Shown piece after piece: positions 1-11,408 of a stretch of 64,000 nt of DNA. The notes under the pieces are model-generated. The model searched no databases. It worked only from the letters and a program-made list of their open reading frames with translations, and was not told the origin of the DNA. The DNA is from Palaemon carinicauda. Lineage: Eukaryota; Arthropoda; Malacostraca; Decapoda; Palaemonidae. Positions within the stretch are counted from its first letter, which is position 1; each line of letters starts with the position of its first letter. The DNA lies in assembly GCF_036898095.1 (NCBI RefSeq), contig NC_090768.1:45891451-45955450 (forward strand), in the 5' to 3' direction. A program made the translations under genes and the position numbers.

Positions 1-248
1 GAAGCACATAATTCGTAATATTTGGGAGTAAACATGTCTGGTTATGTCAGGATGACTGAAGATCTAAAGCACAAAATTTGAGAAACCCGGAAGATAGTAG
101 AATGTAGATCTGAGGTTGCTGAATCCCTTAATAGAGATCTAGCTAAAATCAGTGCATGGTGCAAATTATGGGGCATGAAGTTGAATCGTAGAAAATTCAA
201 AGTATGATTGTAAGTAGGTCAAGGACAGTGGCTCCTCAACATCCAGAT
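1..248 (+). mobile_element. LINE reverse-transcriptase remnant (LINE family L, partial at window edge)
   Basis: The plus strand reads, with stops and a missing residue or two, peptides such as AESLNRDLAKISAWCKLWGM (about 118-178) followed by a degraded version of the segment that follows this motif in arthropod non-LTR retrotransposon RTs. The same motif reappears in weaker form at about 18690, so this is probably the same family (called L here). The copy is cut off by the window start and by the 99-bp tandem array that begins at about 249. It is a pseudogene fragment. Clade (Jockey/CR1-like) is inferred from peptide resemblance only. Confidence 0.7.
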
Positions 249-2230
249 CTCAGCATTGAGATTGCTAAATAGTCATCTAATTTTAGGACTTGGGACTTGG
301 TAAAGTATTGGATTAGAAGAACGTGGATGTTGCACTAACCTCGATTTAATATTCTTCATTTGTTGAATAGTCAGCTAATTTTAGGATATGATACTTGATA
401 AGATATGAATCAGAAGTAAAGTGGATGTTGCACTATCCTAGATTTACTATTCTTCAATTGTTGAATAATTAGCTAACTTTACGATATTTGACTTGATAAA
501 ATATTGCATTAGAAGGAAAGTGGTTGCTGCACTATCCTCGATTTAATATTCTTTAGTTGTTTAATTATCAACTAATTTTGGGATATGGGACTTAATAAAA
601 TACTGAATTAGAAGGAAAATGAAAGCTGCACTAACCTCGATTTAATATTTTTCAATTGTTAAATAGTTAGCTAATTTTAGAATATGGGACTTGGTTAAGT
701 ATTGCAATAGAAGGAAAGTGGATGTTGCACTATCCTAGATTTAATATTCTTCGGTTCTTGAATAGTTAGCTTATTTTAGGATACGGGACTTGATAAAATA
801 TTGCACTAGAAGGAAAGCGGTTGCTACGCTATCCTCGATTTAATATTCTTCTGTTGGTAAATAGCCATCTAATTTTGGGATATGGCATTTGATAAAGTAT
901 TAAATCAAAAGGAAAGTGAATGTTGTACTATTCAAAATTTAATATTCTTCAGTTGTTTGATAGTCAGCTAATTTTGGGATATGTGACTTGATAAAATATT
1001 GAATTAGAAGGAAAGTGGATGTTACACTAACCTCGATTCAATATGTTTCAATGGTTAGCTAATTTTAGGATATGGGACTTGGTGAAGTATTGCATTAGAA
1101 AGAAAGTGGATGTTGTACTATCCTAAATTTAATATTCTTTAGTTGTTGAATAGTTAGCTCATTCTATGATACGGGACTTGACAAAATATCGTACTATAAG
1201 GAATGTGGTTGCTTCACTATCCTCGATTTGATATTCATCAGTTGTTAAATAGCCAGCTAATTTCGGGATATGGGACTTGATTAAATACTGAATTACAAGG
1301 AATGTACATGTTCAATCCTCGATTTAACATTCTTGAATTGTTAAATAGTCAGCTAATTTTGGGATATGGGACTTGGTAAAGTATTGCATTAGAAGGAAAG
1401 TGGATGTTGCACTAACCACGATTTAATATTCTTCAGTTGTGAAATGGTTAGCTAATTTTAGGACATGGGACTTGGTAAAGTATTGCATTAGAAGGAAAGT
1501 GGATGTTGCACTAACCACGATTTAATATTCTTCAGTTGTGAAATGGTTAGCTAATTTTAGGACATGGGACTTGGTAAAGTATTGCATTAGAAGGAAAGTG
1601 GATGTTGCACTAACCACGATTTAATATTCTTCAGTTGTGTAATGGTTAGCTAATTTTAGGACATGGGAGTTGGTAAAGTATTGCATTAAAAGGAGAGTGG
1701 ATGTTGCACTATCCTCGATTTGATAGTTTCCATTTGCTTAATAGTCAGCTAATTTTGGGATATGGGACTTGCTAAAGTATTGCATTAGGAGGAAAGTGGA
1801 AGTTGCACTATCCTCGATTTAACATTCTTCAATTGTTAAATAGTCGGCTAATTTCAGGACAAAAGACTTGATAAAGTATTGCATTAGAACTAAAATGTAT
1901 GTTGCACTATCGTCGATTTAATATTTTTCAATTGGCAAATAGTTAAGTGATTTTCAGAAAATGGGATTTGATAAAGTATTGCATTATAAGTAAATTGGAT
2001 ATTGCACTGTCCTCGATTTAATATTCTTCATTTATTGAATAGTCAGCTAATTTTCGGATATGGTACTTGATAAGATATTGAATTAGAAGTAAAGTGGACG
2101 TTGCACTATCTTAGATTTACTATTCTTCAATTGTTAAATAATCTGCTAATTCTAGGATATGGGGCTGCATTAGAAGGAGAGTGGATGTTGCCCTAACCTT
2201 GATTAAATATTTTTCAGTTAACTTTAGGGT
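249..2230. repeat. 99-bp tandem repeat array, about 20 copies
   Basis: A unit of about 97-99 bp is repeated. It holds the recurring words gctaattttaggatatggga, cttggtaaagtattgcatta, gaaggaaagtggatgttgca and ctcgatttaatattcttca. Units starting at 1381, 1480, 1579 and 1678 are exactly 99 bp apart and nearly identical; the outer units are much more diverged. No open frame is kept through the units. It is a minisatellite/satellite array about 2.6 kb upstream of the VAChT start codon. Confidence 0.93.
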
Positions 2231-3840
2231 ATAGCACTTTCCTCGAAGTATTAGAACACTATATCAACAAACCTTTTTATTGAACTGTATTTGATTATGG
2301 AACGAGCATTCACTTCATAAGGAGCACCCAATATAGCAACTATGTTTTGATACAACAAAGCTATTTGACTTATGAATCAAAACTCTTGACTAATATCAAA
2401 AGATAAAATTGTTAACTGCCAATTTCCCATTGAGTAAAAAAATAAAATTTCACGGCGCATAAACAGTCATTATTTCCACCACATTTTTTCGCCTTTATTG
2501 CAACTGTCAATAATGAAAGTTAAATGCAAACCCTTTTTTACAACGGATTTTAATTGAATAAGTTTAATTTAGTATATTACATGGCTGCTCTGTCTATTTT
2601 TGTGTGCAATGTTTTAGTAATATAAGAGTGTAGTGTAATCTGTTTTCATAAAGCATTTTGGCATATTCATCATTACCGTGACTTCCCCCTACTGTTTAGA
2701 ATATTGCCACAATGCACTATGAAAAAACTGTAGTTGTGCATGTTGCACTTAGGCATAGTAGAAACTGCTGATATCCAGTATATATCAACACTGTATGTTA
2801 TATTGAATTATCTACATTATCTATCATTCTCCCAAGTTACCTTTGCATTACGGAAGTAATATGCACGGAAACTCAAACAGATGAATTCTTATTAAACAAG
2901 CGGTAGCAAGTAACTTGGGTGTCTGATAATGTTGTTGTGGATGAGAATGGATAAAGTAAGTAAATATACTTTATACATACAATGATGAAGGGAACGACAG
3001 AAGCCTCAAGCGTTCCTCTCGCATCCTGATAAATGATTATCATCTTCCATTTTATTATTTTCCATTATTTCACTTTAAATTTCCATGGGATTGCTGCAAT
3101 TGGAATCAATTTCTGGGTGAATTTCGGTTAGCTTATATAACCTTATAGCTTTTAAGAACTGTTTTCATTTAGGGCGGAAAACAAGGCAGTAACAAAATAA
3201 CAAACCTATGAACACTACGCCTAACGTTATGATATGGCTTATCACACCTACTATTTTATGAAATTCATATGACGAGACAGGTATATTGAAGGAATAATTT
3301 TAGGGTAGCATGTATACAAAGATACTTGATATAAACGCTTTGTTTTTCTATATGCAAAATTGCGTATTTTTCTAAGATACATAATTATGAAAAAACGATG
3401 AAAAAATAGTCTTCCGCAAAAAAAGTCGTAATTAAAAGATTCAAAATTTCTTTCAAAAGATTATCTGGAAAATATTGGGTAAGGGATTATATCGTTAATT
3501 TTATCAAGTCTCGCATGTAATTACATCACGTCTATTTCTGCTACTTATATCACAAGCAAATAATTCTTAAAATCGTTAGGCTAGTTATGTATATAATCAG
3601 TATAAATAGATAACAATCTACTTAAATAATTCTCCAGACTTGTATTAAACCTTGTGGTCGTGAACAGAAATACAGATCGAAACATTTCTATTATATTATC
3701 AAGTATTTTCGGCTACTTGCTTTTCAATCACTCACATTAAGAACAAAATTATATCAAGGTAAACTCACTACTCCAGTTACATTATAGTGATCCCATAATT
3801 GTGGGAAAATAAGCTTAAATAGACAAGCATAATATTTGCT
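2231..3840. other. AT-rich upstream intergenic DNA
   Basis: About 1.6 kb of apparently unique AT-rich sequence lies between the tandem array and the upstream region of VAChT. There is no convincing open frame and no recognisable repeat. It may hold distal regulatory sequence of the cholinergic locus or an untranslated first exon, but nothing in it can be assigned. Confidence 0.5.
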
Positions 3841-4772
3841 TCATATCAAAACTAACGAAGTATCTCTCTCTCTCTCTTCTTCAAAGGTCGAGAGGGGCTG
3901 TGTGAGGGAGGGAAGAGGCCAACCACCCAAGAGAGAGAGGATCTACTGAGGCAGACGTCGTTCCCTTCTCCAATTTCTCCACCACAACCATCACCAATCT
4001 CCACCACTACTACTATCACCATCACTTTAAATAAGATTCAAAAAGCAAAAATCTCCCGCCACCCTCGTTGGTATCGACATCTTTCAGCAACATCTAACTC
4101 TTAAGATTGTTTTAAGTGTCTGGAACTGCAAATTCCGGTGGAGACAATCGATTAATGGATGAATTTCGATTCAGCTGTCATCCCTTCACTCCAATGGAAT
4201 GACAAGAGTTATGGCTGTTTTGTGTCAATGAATGACGCACGAGTTTGAATTAATACCAGTGTATCAGTGAACTGAAATTTTCTGGTTATAATGTCGAAAA
4301 TGAATAAAACAAATATTTGTACAGTATCATTCTAAGAGTACTTAGTAAAATAAAATATAAACAGGGAGTAACAACCAAAAAGGAAAATATAAGTTACTTT
4401 TTAAAGATATCTGCTAGTGGGTGATTTTCCTTTCTGCCTACAAGTCCACACCCCACCTTTGGAAGTAATCTGAAGAACCCTCAACGCCTCTCAAGGCAAG
4501 AGTCCTTCAAGTCGGCCCATTCTCATTATTAAAGAAAACCGAGGAGACGTCGAGACTGATCACACGAGCTTTTAATGGAAAAGCAGAGTTGGAGAATTAT
4601 AGCTGAGCTTCGCCAGTGAGGAAGATAAGGCATGAACAGAGTCGATTGCCCCTCCCGAGGTAAAGTAGACCACCCTGCTACCAATTGAAGTCAATATGAC
4701 TTGCCACTGAGAAAGTAAAGGGAAAGGAAAACTAATCAAACACAGATGAAGTCCCAGTGATGCAAAAGGACG
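3841..4772 (+). promoter_or_regulatory. Proximal upstream / possible 5' untranslated region of VAChT
   Basis: This stretch is less AT-rich than its surroundings. It has a short (TC)n run at 3861-3880, a purine-rich block with GAGAGAG runs (3888-3945) and a pyrimidine/ACC-rich block (3960-4020). In insects and nematodes VAChT transcripts start with an untranslated exon shared with ChAT. A shared exon could lie here, for example ending at one of the GT dinucleotides near 3887 or 4069, but the sequence does not decide it. The 89-codon minus-strand open frame at 4572-4841 has no protein-like features. Confidence 0.35.
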
Positions 4773-4780
4773 TATATAAG
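4773..4780 (+). promoter_or_regulatory. TATA-box candidate before VAChT
   Basis: TATATAAG is a near-ideal TATA element and ends 62 bp before the ATG. A start site 25-32 bp downstream would fall at about 4800-4805 and give a 5' leader of roughly 40 nt. The alternative is that the leader is spliced, since acceptor-like sequences (tttctcctgaag, ttatatttacaag) also sit just upstream of the ATG. TATA-like words are frequent in AT-rich DNA. Confidence 0.4.
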
Positions 4781-4842
4781 ACACTTGATTTCTCCTGAAG
4801 TTTATATTTACAAGCATATAAACCAACAAAAAAGCATTCAAA

Positions 4843-6594
4843 ATGCCGGTCCCAGACGTAATTAAGAACTTTGTGATTCCTGGGGTTAATCTCAGCCTGG
4901 CGGAAATGTGGGATGCACTTTACGAGATAATGAAGGAACCTCGTGTACAGAGGAAAATAGTGTTGGTTATTGTCAGCATAGCTCTGCTTTTAGACAATAT
5001 GTTGTATATGGTGATTGTTCCAATTATACCAGATTACCTTCGAAGGATTGGAGCATGGGAAACCCATTTAGAAGGTGGCAGCAAGATTAAATTTAACGAA
5101 TCTGCTACTATATATTTTTCTAATTCTACAGGAAATTATTCATTCACAGATACTCAGCTTAAAACAAAACTAATTAATCAAGTAATTGTTTATGAAGGTG
5201 AAGACACAGCCATAGGTGTCCTATTTGCCTCCAAGGCACTTATCCAGTTAACGATAAACCCTTTTTCAGGTACAATCATTGACAGAATTGGCTATGACAT
5301 CCCAATGACAATTGGTTTGATAATCATGTTCTTTTCAACAGCCATTTTTGCATGTGGCCGATCCTATGGTGTACTGTTCTTTGCCAGGAGTCTTCAGGGG
5401 GTAGGATCTGCTTTTGCAGATACTGCAGGTTTAGCCATGATTGCTGACACATACACAGAGGAAGGTGAGAGAACAAAAGCATTAGGTATAGCATTGGCTT
5501 TCATATCATTTGGGTGTCTTGTTGCACCACCATTTGGAGGAACGTTGTATCAATTAGCAGGAAAAGAAATGCCTTTCTTAATATTAGCTTTCGTCTCCCT
5601 GTTCGATGCACTGATGTTACGATTAGTGATGCGACCCATTAAAGATCAAAAGAAAGAACAAGGCCATGATCATGTAAAAGGAACGCCTATTTACAAGTTG
5701 TTTATGGATCCTTACATTCTCTGTTGCGCAGGAGCTCTAATGATGTCCAATGTGTCACTAGCATTCCTAGAACCCACTATAAGTGTTTGGATGATGGACA
5801 CAATGCATGTGAAGGAGTGGCAATTGGGAATGATATGGCTTCCAGCATTCTTTCCTCATGTTGCTGGCGTGGTCCTCACAGTTAAGTTGTCTAAAAAGTA
5901 TCCCAACTATCAATGGATGATGGCTGCAATTGGTCTAGCATTAGAAGGAATTAGTTGCTTCTTCTTACCTTTCGCTGCAAATTACTGGGTCGTAATGATT
6001 CCCATTTGTGTTATTTGCTTTGGTATAGCTCTAATAGACACAGCCCTACTCCCCACCCTTGGATATTTAGTAGATACTCGATACGTCAGTGTTTATGGAT
6101 CTATATATGCCATAGCAGATATATCTTATTCTTTTGCATATGCTTTTGGCCCCATGATTGCCGGAAGTGTTGTGGCAGGAATAGGATTTGTGGCTTTAAA
6201 CATTGGCATAGCCCTGTCTAATCTTCTGTACTGTCCATTGTTATATTCTTTACGGCATGTATATGACTATAAACCGTTTGAAGAAGAGGGACAAGAACAG
6301 CTTAACATGGGAGATCCTCCAGTTGGAAAATTGCAGACCTACACCATGCAAGAGGGTCAACAAGTTCCAGGTGAAGACCAAAATCATCTGGAATATTCCA
6401 AACTTTCCAAAGATGGTACTCAGGGGAATTATGGAACATACGAATCCATGGAAATGCAAGCGACTGACTACAATAACCAAGGGGCTAATGGACATGTGGC
6501 TGGTCAGCAAACCACCCAACGGCCGGTTGACAACAACCCATTTAGACAAGCGCAAAGTATGCAACAAGGCGGTAGTTTCCACTATGACCAGTAA
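4843..6594 (+). CDS. VAChT: Vesicular acetylcholine transporter (SLC18A3 / unc-17 orthologue), single exon
   Basis: Proton/acetylcholine antiporter of the major facilitator superfamily (SLC18 branch) that loads acetylcholine into synaptic vesicles. The 583-residue frame is complete and uninterrupted. TM1 (about 39-62) holds the family hallmark DNMLYMVIVPIIP. The first luminal loop has three N-glycosylation sequons (N85, N94, N98). TM2 and the following loop carry the MFS motif with D147-R148. TM4 holds RSLQGVGSAFADTAG; TM10 holds ALIDTALLPTLG and TM11 AIADISYSFAYAFGP. D51, K131, D193, D399 and D426 sit at positions matching charged membrane residues conserved in VAChTs. Residues from about 484 form a Q/N/G-rich cytoplasmic tail, presumably for vesicle sorting. 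The length is close to insect VAChT and longer than the roughly 530 aa of vertebrates. The ATG has a good arthropod context (caaaATGcc). Lack of introns is typical of VAChT, which usually lies in ChAT's first intron. VMAT is excluded by the TM1 and TM10 motifs. Confidence 0.97.
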   Translation: MPVPDVIKNFVIPGVNLSLAEMWDALYEIMKEPRVQRKIVLVIVSIALLLDNMLYMVIVPIIPDYLRRIGAWETHLEGGSKIKFNESATIYFSNSTGNYSFTDTQLKTKLINQVIVYEGEDTAIGVLFASKALIQLTINPFSGTIIDRIGYDIPMTIGLIIMFFSTAIFACGRSYGVLFFARSLQGVGSAFADTAGLAMIADTYTEEGERTKALGIALAFISFGCLVAPPFGGTLYQLAGKEMPFLILAFVSLFDALMLRLVMRPIKDQKKEQGHDHVKGTPIYKLFMDPYILCCAGALMMSNVSLAFLEPTISVWMMDTMHVKEWQLGMIWLPAFFPHVAGVVLTVKLSKKYPNYQWMMAAIGLALEGISCFFLPFAANYWVVMIPICVICFGIALIDTALLPTLGYLVDTRYVSVYGSIYAIADISYSFAYAFGPMIAGSVVAGIGFVALNIGIALSNLLYCPLLYSLRHVYDYKPFEEEGQEQLNMGDPPVGKLQTYTMQEGQQVPGEDQNHLEYSKLSKDGTQGNYGTYESMEMQATDYNNQGANGHVAGQQTTQRPVDNNPFRQAQSMQQGGSFHYDQ

Positions 6595-6820
6595 ACTATT
6601 CATTGTAAATACAAAATTAATGGTGTGTGATACCCATTACAATGCTGTTTGTGGCTTTAGAAATGATTCAATCATTCATTGTTGTACATATATATATGAA
6701 TATTCAATTCTATAACCAATATCTGAAAGTGACAATTTATTTTTCTGTTGATTTACATAATGTAAACATGTATTGTTGTGTCATTCATGCAATAAATAGT
6801 GGCCCCAGAATATTACATAA
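6595..6820 (+). other. VAChT 3' untranslated region with poly(A) signal
   Basis: After the TAA stop (6592-6594) an AT-rich stretch leads to AATAAA at 6791-6796, with a second AAATAA-like word at 6819. GT-rich sequence downstream (around 6941-6960) fits a cleavage-stimulating element. The likely 3' UTR is about 220 nt. The end point is inferred, not observed. Confidence 0.55.
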
Positions 6821-7777
6821 ATAATCTCAGTTAAGTATACCCTCAATTAAATGTTACGAGTGACACTTAACTGCCCTGAAAAAAAAGCAAGAGAATATGT
6901 AGTAACTTAAGGTGGTGATAAATTGATATTATCTATTTGTATGTGTAATGAGTGTTGTCATGGATTCAAAAATAATACTCTGCATGACACAGTGAATGCG
7001 CGCGTATCATAGCATTTTGTTTATGTGAATTGTCCTTTTCAGAGAAGCAGCTGAGTAGAGTCTTTCCTATATTCGTGATGTTGATACTGTTTGATGTAGT
7101 TGTATATAATTAGGTTCTATTATATAGTTAGGGACCCCCAGCGCTCGAGATTTTGCTATGGTTGATGTTTTTTGTTCCTATAATCGTAATACACGGAAAT
7201 CCTCCATATCATGTTCTACTTGAATAGTCTCCTAATTTCTCAGCTTTTTCCACTGTGAGAAAACCTTTAAGTCCTTTTAGAATACTAACTAATGATAGCC
7301 AGTAGTTTGATGAAACTGGATATGAAAAAAAAACACAGGAATATTCTCAAAATAAAACAAAGAATGCTCACGTTCCCACTTTACGGAGCTGATTTTCAAA
7401 CATGACATTTAAATACTTTTTTTTCAACAAAATATTATCCGTAAAAATATAAACATTACCCACATATCCTCTTACTTTGCTTTAGATAGCTGATTTATCT
7501 ATAGCATTGCCCAACAGTGGGTTATATGTGTTACGTTTTCTTATTAAATCCTTAGAATGAGTTCCATTTTACAGTTAGAGAATATTCTGAAACCAAGGTC
7601 ATATCATAGAAAAATCCTAAACTCCTTTTCAAAAGAAACAGTTGAAAAACAGAAAAAAAATATATATTCTTTTTGATATAGCTCCTTTATTTTTCGTGGT
7701 AATAGTGTTTAGACCTTATTACATTGTACACTACAAGCATTTCGTATACATAAATTTATACATACATGCATACACAC

Positions 7778-7779
<2 letters not shown>
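6821..7779. other. Non-coding AT-rich spacer
   Basis: No recognisable gene, repeat or conserved motif was found. If the usual cholinergic-locus arrangement holds, this and most DNA to the right is ChAT intron. Confidence 0.4.
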
Positions 7780-7840
<61 letters not shown>

Positions 7841-7843
7841 AAT

Positions 7844-7899
<56 letters not shown>
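7780..7899. repeat. (TA)n microsatellite, about 120 bp
   Basis: Almost pure TA dinucleotides with two short interruptions near 7835-7855. Open frames reading YIYIYI through it are artefacts. Confidence 0.97.
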
Positions 7900-7902
<3 letters not shown>

Positions 7903-8752
7903 GTGTGTGTAAACTCAACAGCAAAGATATTTATGCATGTACGTGCACATAAGTATGCGTGCAAGCATAACGGTAAACACATACGGTACACTTACTGATA
8001 AACATGCATCTGTATATAATTTTGAATAAGTTTATTTATAGGTGGAATAAATATATGTTTAGTAAATACCTATTTTTTATATGTATATGCAAACATAAAT
8101 GCGTCATAAAATAAAATGATAAAATAATTCATACACATAGACACACAACAAAGCTTGACATCTACTATTCTAATATAAGCACTTCAGTTTTTTGTGATTT
8201 ATAATGATATAATGTAGTGGATAAGGAAGATGAATTCAAAAACCAAATAAGAATTTTGTTATAAACAACATTTAGAAACCTTAAGCCACTGAATTGATTG
8301 GATGCATCACCAAGTTCTCCCTCTCACAATAAATTCACGAGTAACGAACAAGTGAATGGATTAAACATTATGAAATTCATTTAGCAATTCCAAACCTCCT
8401 CACGAAGACCATGGCAACGAAAACTCGAGTATGCGGGGACTCTCTAACGCATTAGCCCCATCACAAGCCGTCTGCACGCAGTTTTTAATAGTTGCCATAT
8501 CACGAATCACTGTAGTCATAGAGATCTTGATAAGGGCAGCGCATTCTCAAACCTTGCTTACGGCCGCTTCGTTATTAGAGGCCTGAATTTTACAATGACA
8601 TATTCCTTTTCTCATGGGCGGCCTCCCAACTTCCAAATAATATATTTCGTGCCATATTTACCAATTTGAAAACAAAATAACACCTCCTTGCCATTTAGTG
8701 TTGCATCGTGCAAAGTGATTTCAAATCCCGCAGATGCTTTTAGAAATTCCTT

Positions 8753-8758
<6 letters not shown>
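7900..8758. other. Non-coding spacer with a slightly GC-richer block
   Basis: Mostly AT-rich. Positions 8380-8600 are less AT-rich and of apparently unique sequence with no long frame. No function can be assigned; it could be a non-coding conserved element or a worn repeat. Confidence 0.35.
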
Positions 8759-8815
<57 letters not shown>

Positions 8816-8816
8816 T
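8759..8816. repeat. (TA)n microsatellite
   Basis: Two TA blocks separated by one C at 8790. Confidence 0.95.
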
Positions 8817-11331
8817 TCATAAATTACCCAACCCTTTCAAATAAGCTAGCATTGAACCTTAACAACCCAAGAATGATACACTTCATTTTGTACATAACAC
8901 ATGTAACCTGCTGCGAAAATTTTGACCATCGTCTTATATTTATAGATCTCTATTTTTGGAAGGAATGCTAAAAATCGCTGAATAATTTTTTGTATGGTGA
9001 AACGCGCCCGACGAAAGCTGGCATAGAAAGTGAGGTCGCCGAATGCTGCTGCTGCTGCTCGCTCGATTGTTGGGAATCAAGAGTTTGAATTCAATGCCTG
9101 GTAGCCTTCAAGGTTCTCTCCCCAGTTTTAAGGGATATACAAAGACTTTTCATAAACATTAAAATAATGTTCCTTGTTTTTTTTATTCTTTTTTTATTAG
9201 TTTCCTCAGTCGAGACTTTTGCTAAGGTCCTTTGAGGAGACACAGCATCAATTAGTTTTTGTTCCATGCGTAGATTTCCTTTGAATTGATTCGGCTAATG
9301 AAACCGGATCTTATCATTATTTCCACTATCGTTTCTAGTTTTATGTATTAGATTTCTATTCATTTATTAATTTTAGTCACTTTACTTTTCTGGGGAGGAT
9401 CCTACTCTTATATGTGCCTCGTGATTCCGAAGAATTGAATGACTGGGTAACTTCTCTAAGCAGGAAAGATTGACTAATAAACTTTCTCAAAGGAAAATTT
9501 ACTAATGAATTAAGAAGTACGATGAAAACTTTCCTTTGAAAACTATTCTTCACAATGAAATTTTCCTTCCGGTTTAATATTTTTGTAGGTGTTGATTAAA
9601 GGAAAATTTCACAGAAGCGTAATAATCCTACACTCAAGATGCAGGTTTGATGATGGTAGCTGTAATCTTCAAATCATCTATCTAAAATTTCAGTTTCGGT
9701 GATAACATTAAAATGAATTAAATTGAAACGTTTGCTTGAATAATGCCTGAAACGTTGCCTTAAGATTACTACTTTCCTGCTTGAAGAATATAGAGTTTAC
9801 AACATTTTTCTCCCATAAATATAGTGTGTTTGTACGACGCTTATGTAGTGTCTCTTTGAACTGAGGTGATCTACCCACGTAGACTGTTACCTAGAAATAT
9901 TGTAGGTGTTGGACTTCGCTCGATAGAAATTTATTCATGTGTCCTATGCAATCAATTTGATCTGGAAATTTTACAAAATGTGAGCTCTTGTGCATGTTTG
10001 TGTGTGTTGCGTGGATTTCAATATGAGTGTTCATCTATATGTGACCGAATTTAGTCAGTCTGTGCGTGAAAATGAGGACATTCAAGCATGCATGCATGCA
10101 TACATACTGTACGTGTTTCTGCGTGCAACCAAGTTCTTGCCTTGTAACAGCAACAACTTTACAGAAGAATTGGAAACCAATTCTGAAATACAGATGTCCG
10201 TTTAATAAATAATCGATTTCATCTCGGAATGAAAACAGATACAATCGTTAACATCGCTAATACCATTAATACCTGATTATCTCTTTCTGTCTCTTGATAT
10301 TCGAGGGGACCAGCGATACAAGGGAGTTTAATTTCCTTAATATTATCAATAACATGTAGTAGGATACGGCAGTTAACTAGATTTCAGGTGTTTTTACTTT
10401 TCTTCGTAATCATTCAGGAATACTAACATTTCCTTAAAGACTAATGCCATCCAATTACATTAAACATGCGCAGTTTGAGAGAGCGAAATGAAAATTAAGT
10501 TAAAATATAAAATGTAGTAAGGGAAGTATCATTTCATACAGGATCAGGCTTCATTCGGGAGTTCATCTTTTTTATCAAATCAAGTGAACTTTTTGGCTTA
10601 GTTTGCATGAAAGAAGCGTGTTCCGTTTAACTGGGAATATTATTTATACTTTAGTTCTGAATATACGATTTCCTTTAATAAAAAAAAAAGTATATTTGAT
10701 TAAAAAGCATTTCTTATATCGAGTACAATAATTCTTAAGTAGAAGTTATTCAAACCTATTTTTATAATGACTGTAAAATACTATATTTATTGATAAAGTA
10801 GAAAAATCTGAAATATAATGAAGATTATAGTCATGAGATCATACCCGCAGAAGAAAACGTTCGTTTTCTTAGTAAAAAGTTATCTTATTATGTATATAGT
10901 TTCATTGAAATATACTATATATATAAATGTATGTTTATGTATATATAATATATATACATATACATTAAAACATTTATATTACAGGGGATATTCATATAAT
11001 TTATTCATTAAACATTTTATAATACAACATTCGATTTAACCTACATCATCTTTCCTTTGATCTTATTTTTTCTCATAAACAGAAACGTCTTAGTGCAATT
11101 CAGATAATAAAGATAAAGATCTCTGGATATATATAATAAACAATATTTTTCACATAAGAGATCTTGTGTAAGAATCGTATGTTGCAGTGAGCCCCGAAGT
11201 ATTAAAAAATAGCTCTGAACGTAAACGACACAAATCTTAAAATGAAAACGATAAGTATTTGCCAAATAACTGCTCTTACAATATCTAAATAAAATACTTC
11301 GTCATATGATTTTACATACAATGACTTTGAC

Positions 11332-11334
<3 letters not shown>
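8817..11334. other. Non-coding DNA
   Basis: AT-rich with no convincing coding frame. A short (CTG)4-5 run near 9045-9058 is followed by gagtttgaattcaatgcc at about 9081, which weakly resembles a tRNA-type B box and may be an old SINE. A (TGCA)n run lies at 10086-10102. Nothing else stands out. Confidence 0.35.

Positions 11335-11407
<73 letters not shown>
11335..11407. repeat. (TC)n microsatellite
   Basis: A pure 73-bp TC run. Confidence 0.97.

Positions 11408-11408
<1 letters not shown>

Noticed and set aside
249..2230. CRISPR-like array
   Set aside because: The whole 99-bp unit repeats, with no constant repeat plus unique spacers, in a eukaryotic context.
4572..4841. 89-codon minus-strand frame just upstream of VAChT
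   Set aside because: It overlaps the VAChT promoter/leader region in antisense and has no recognisable motif.
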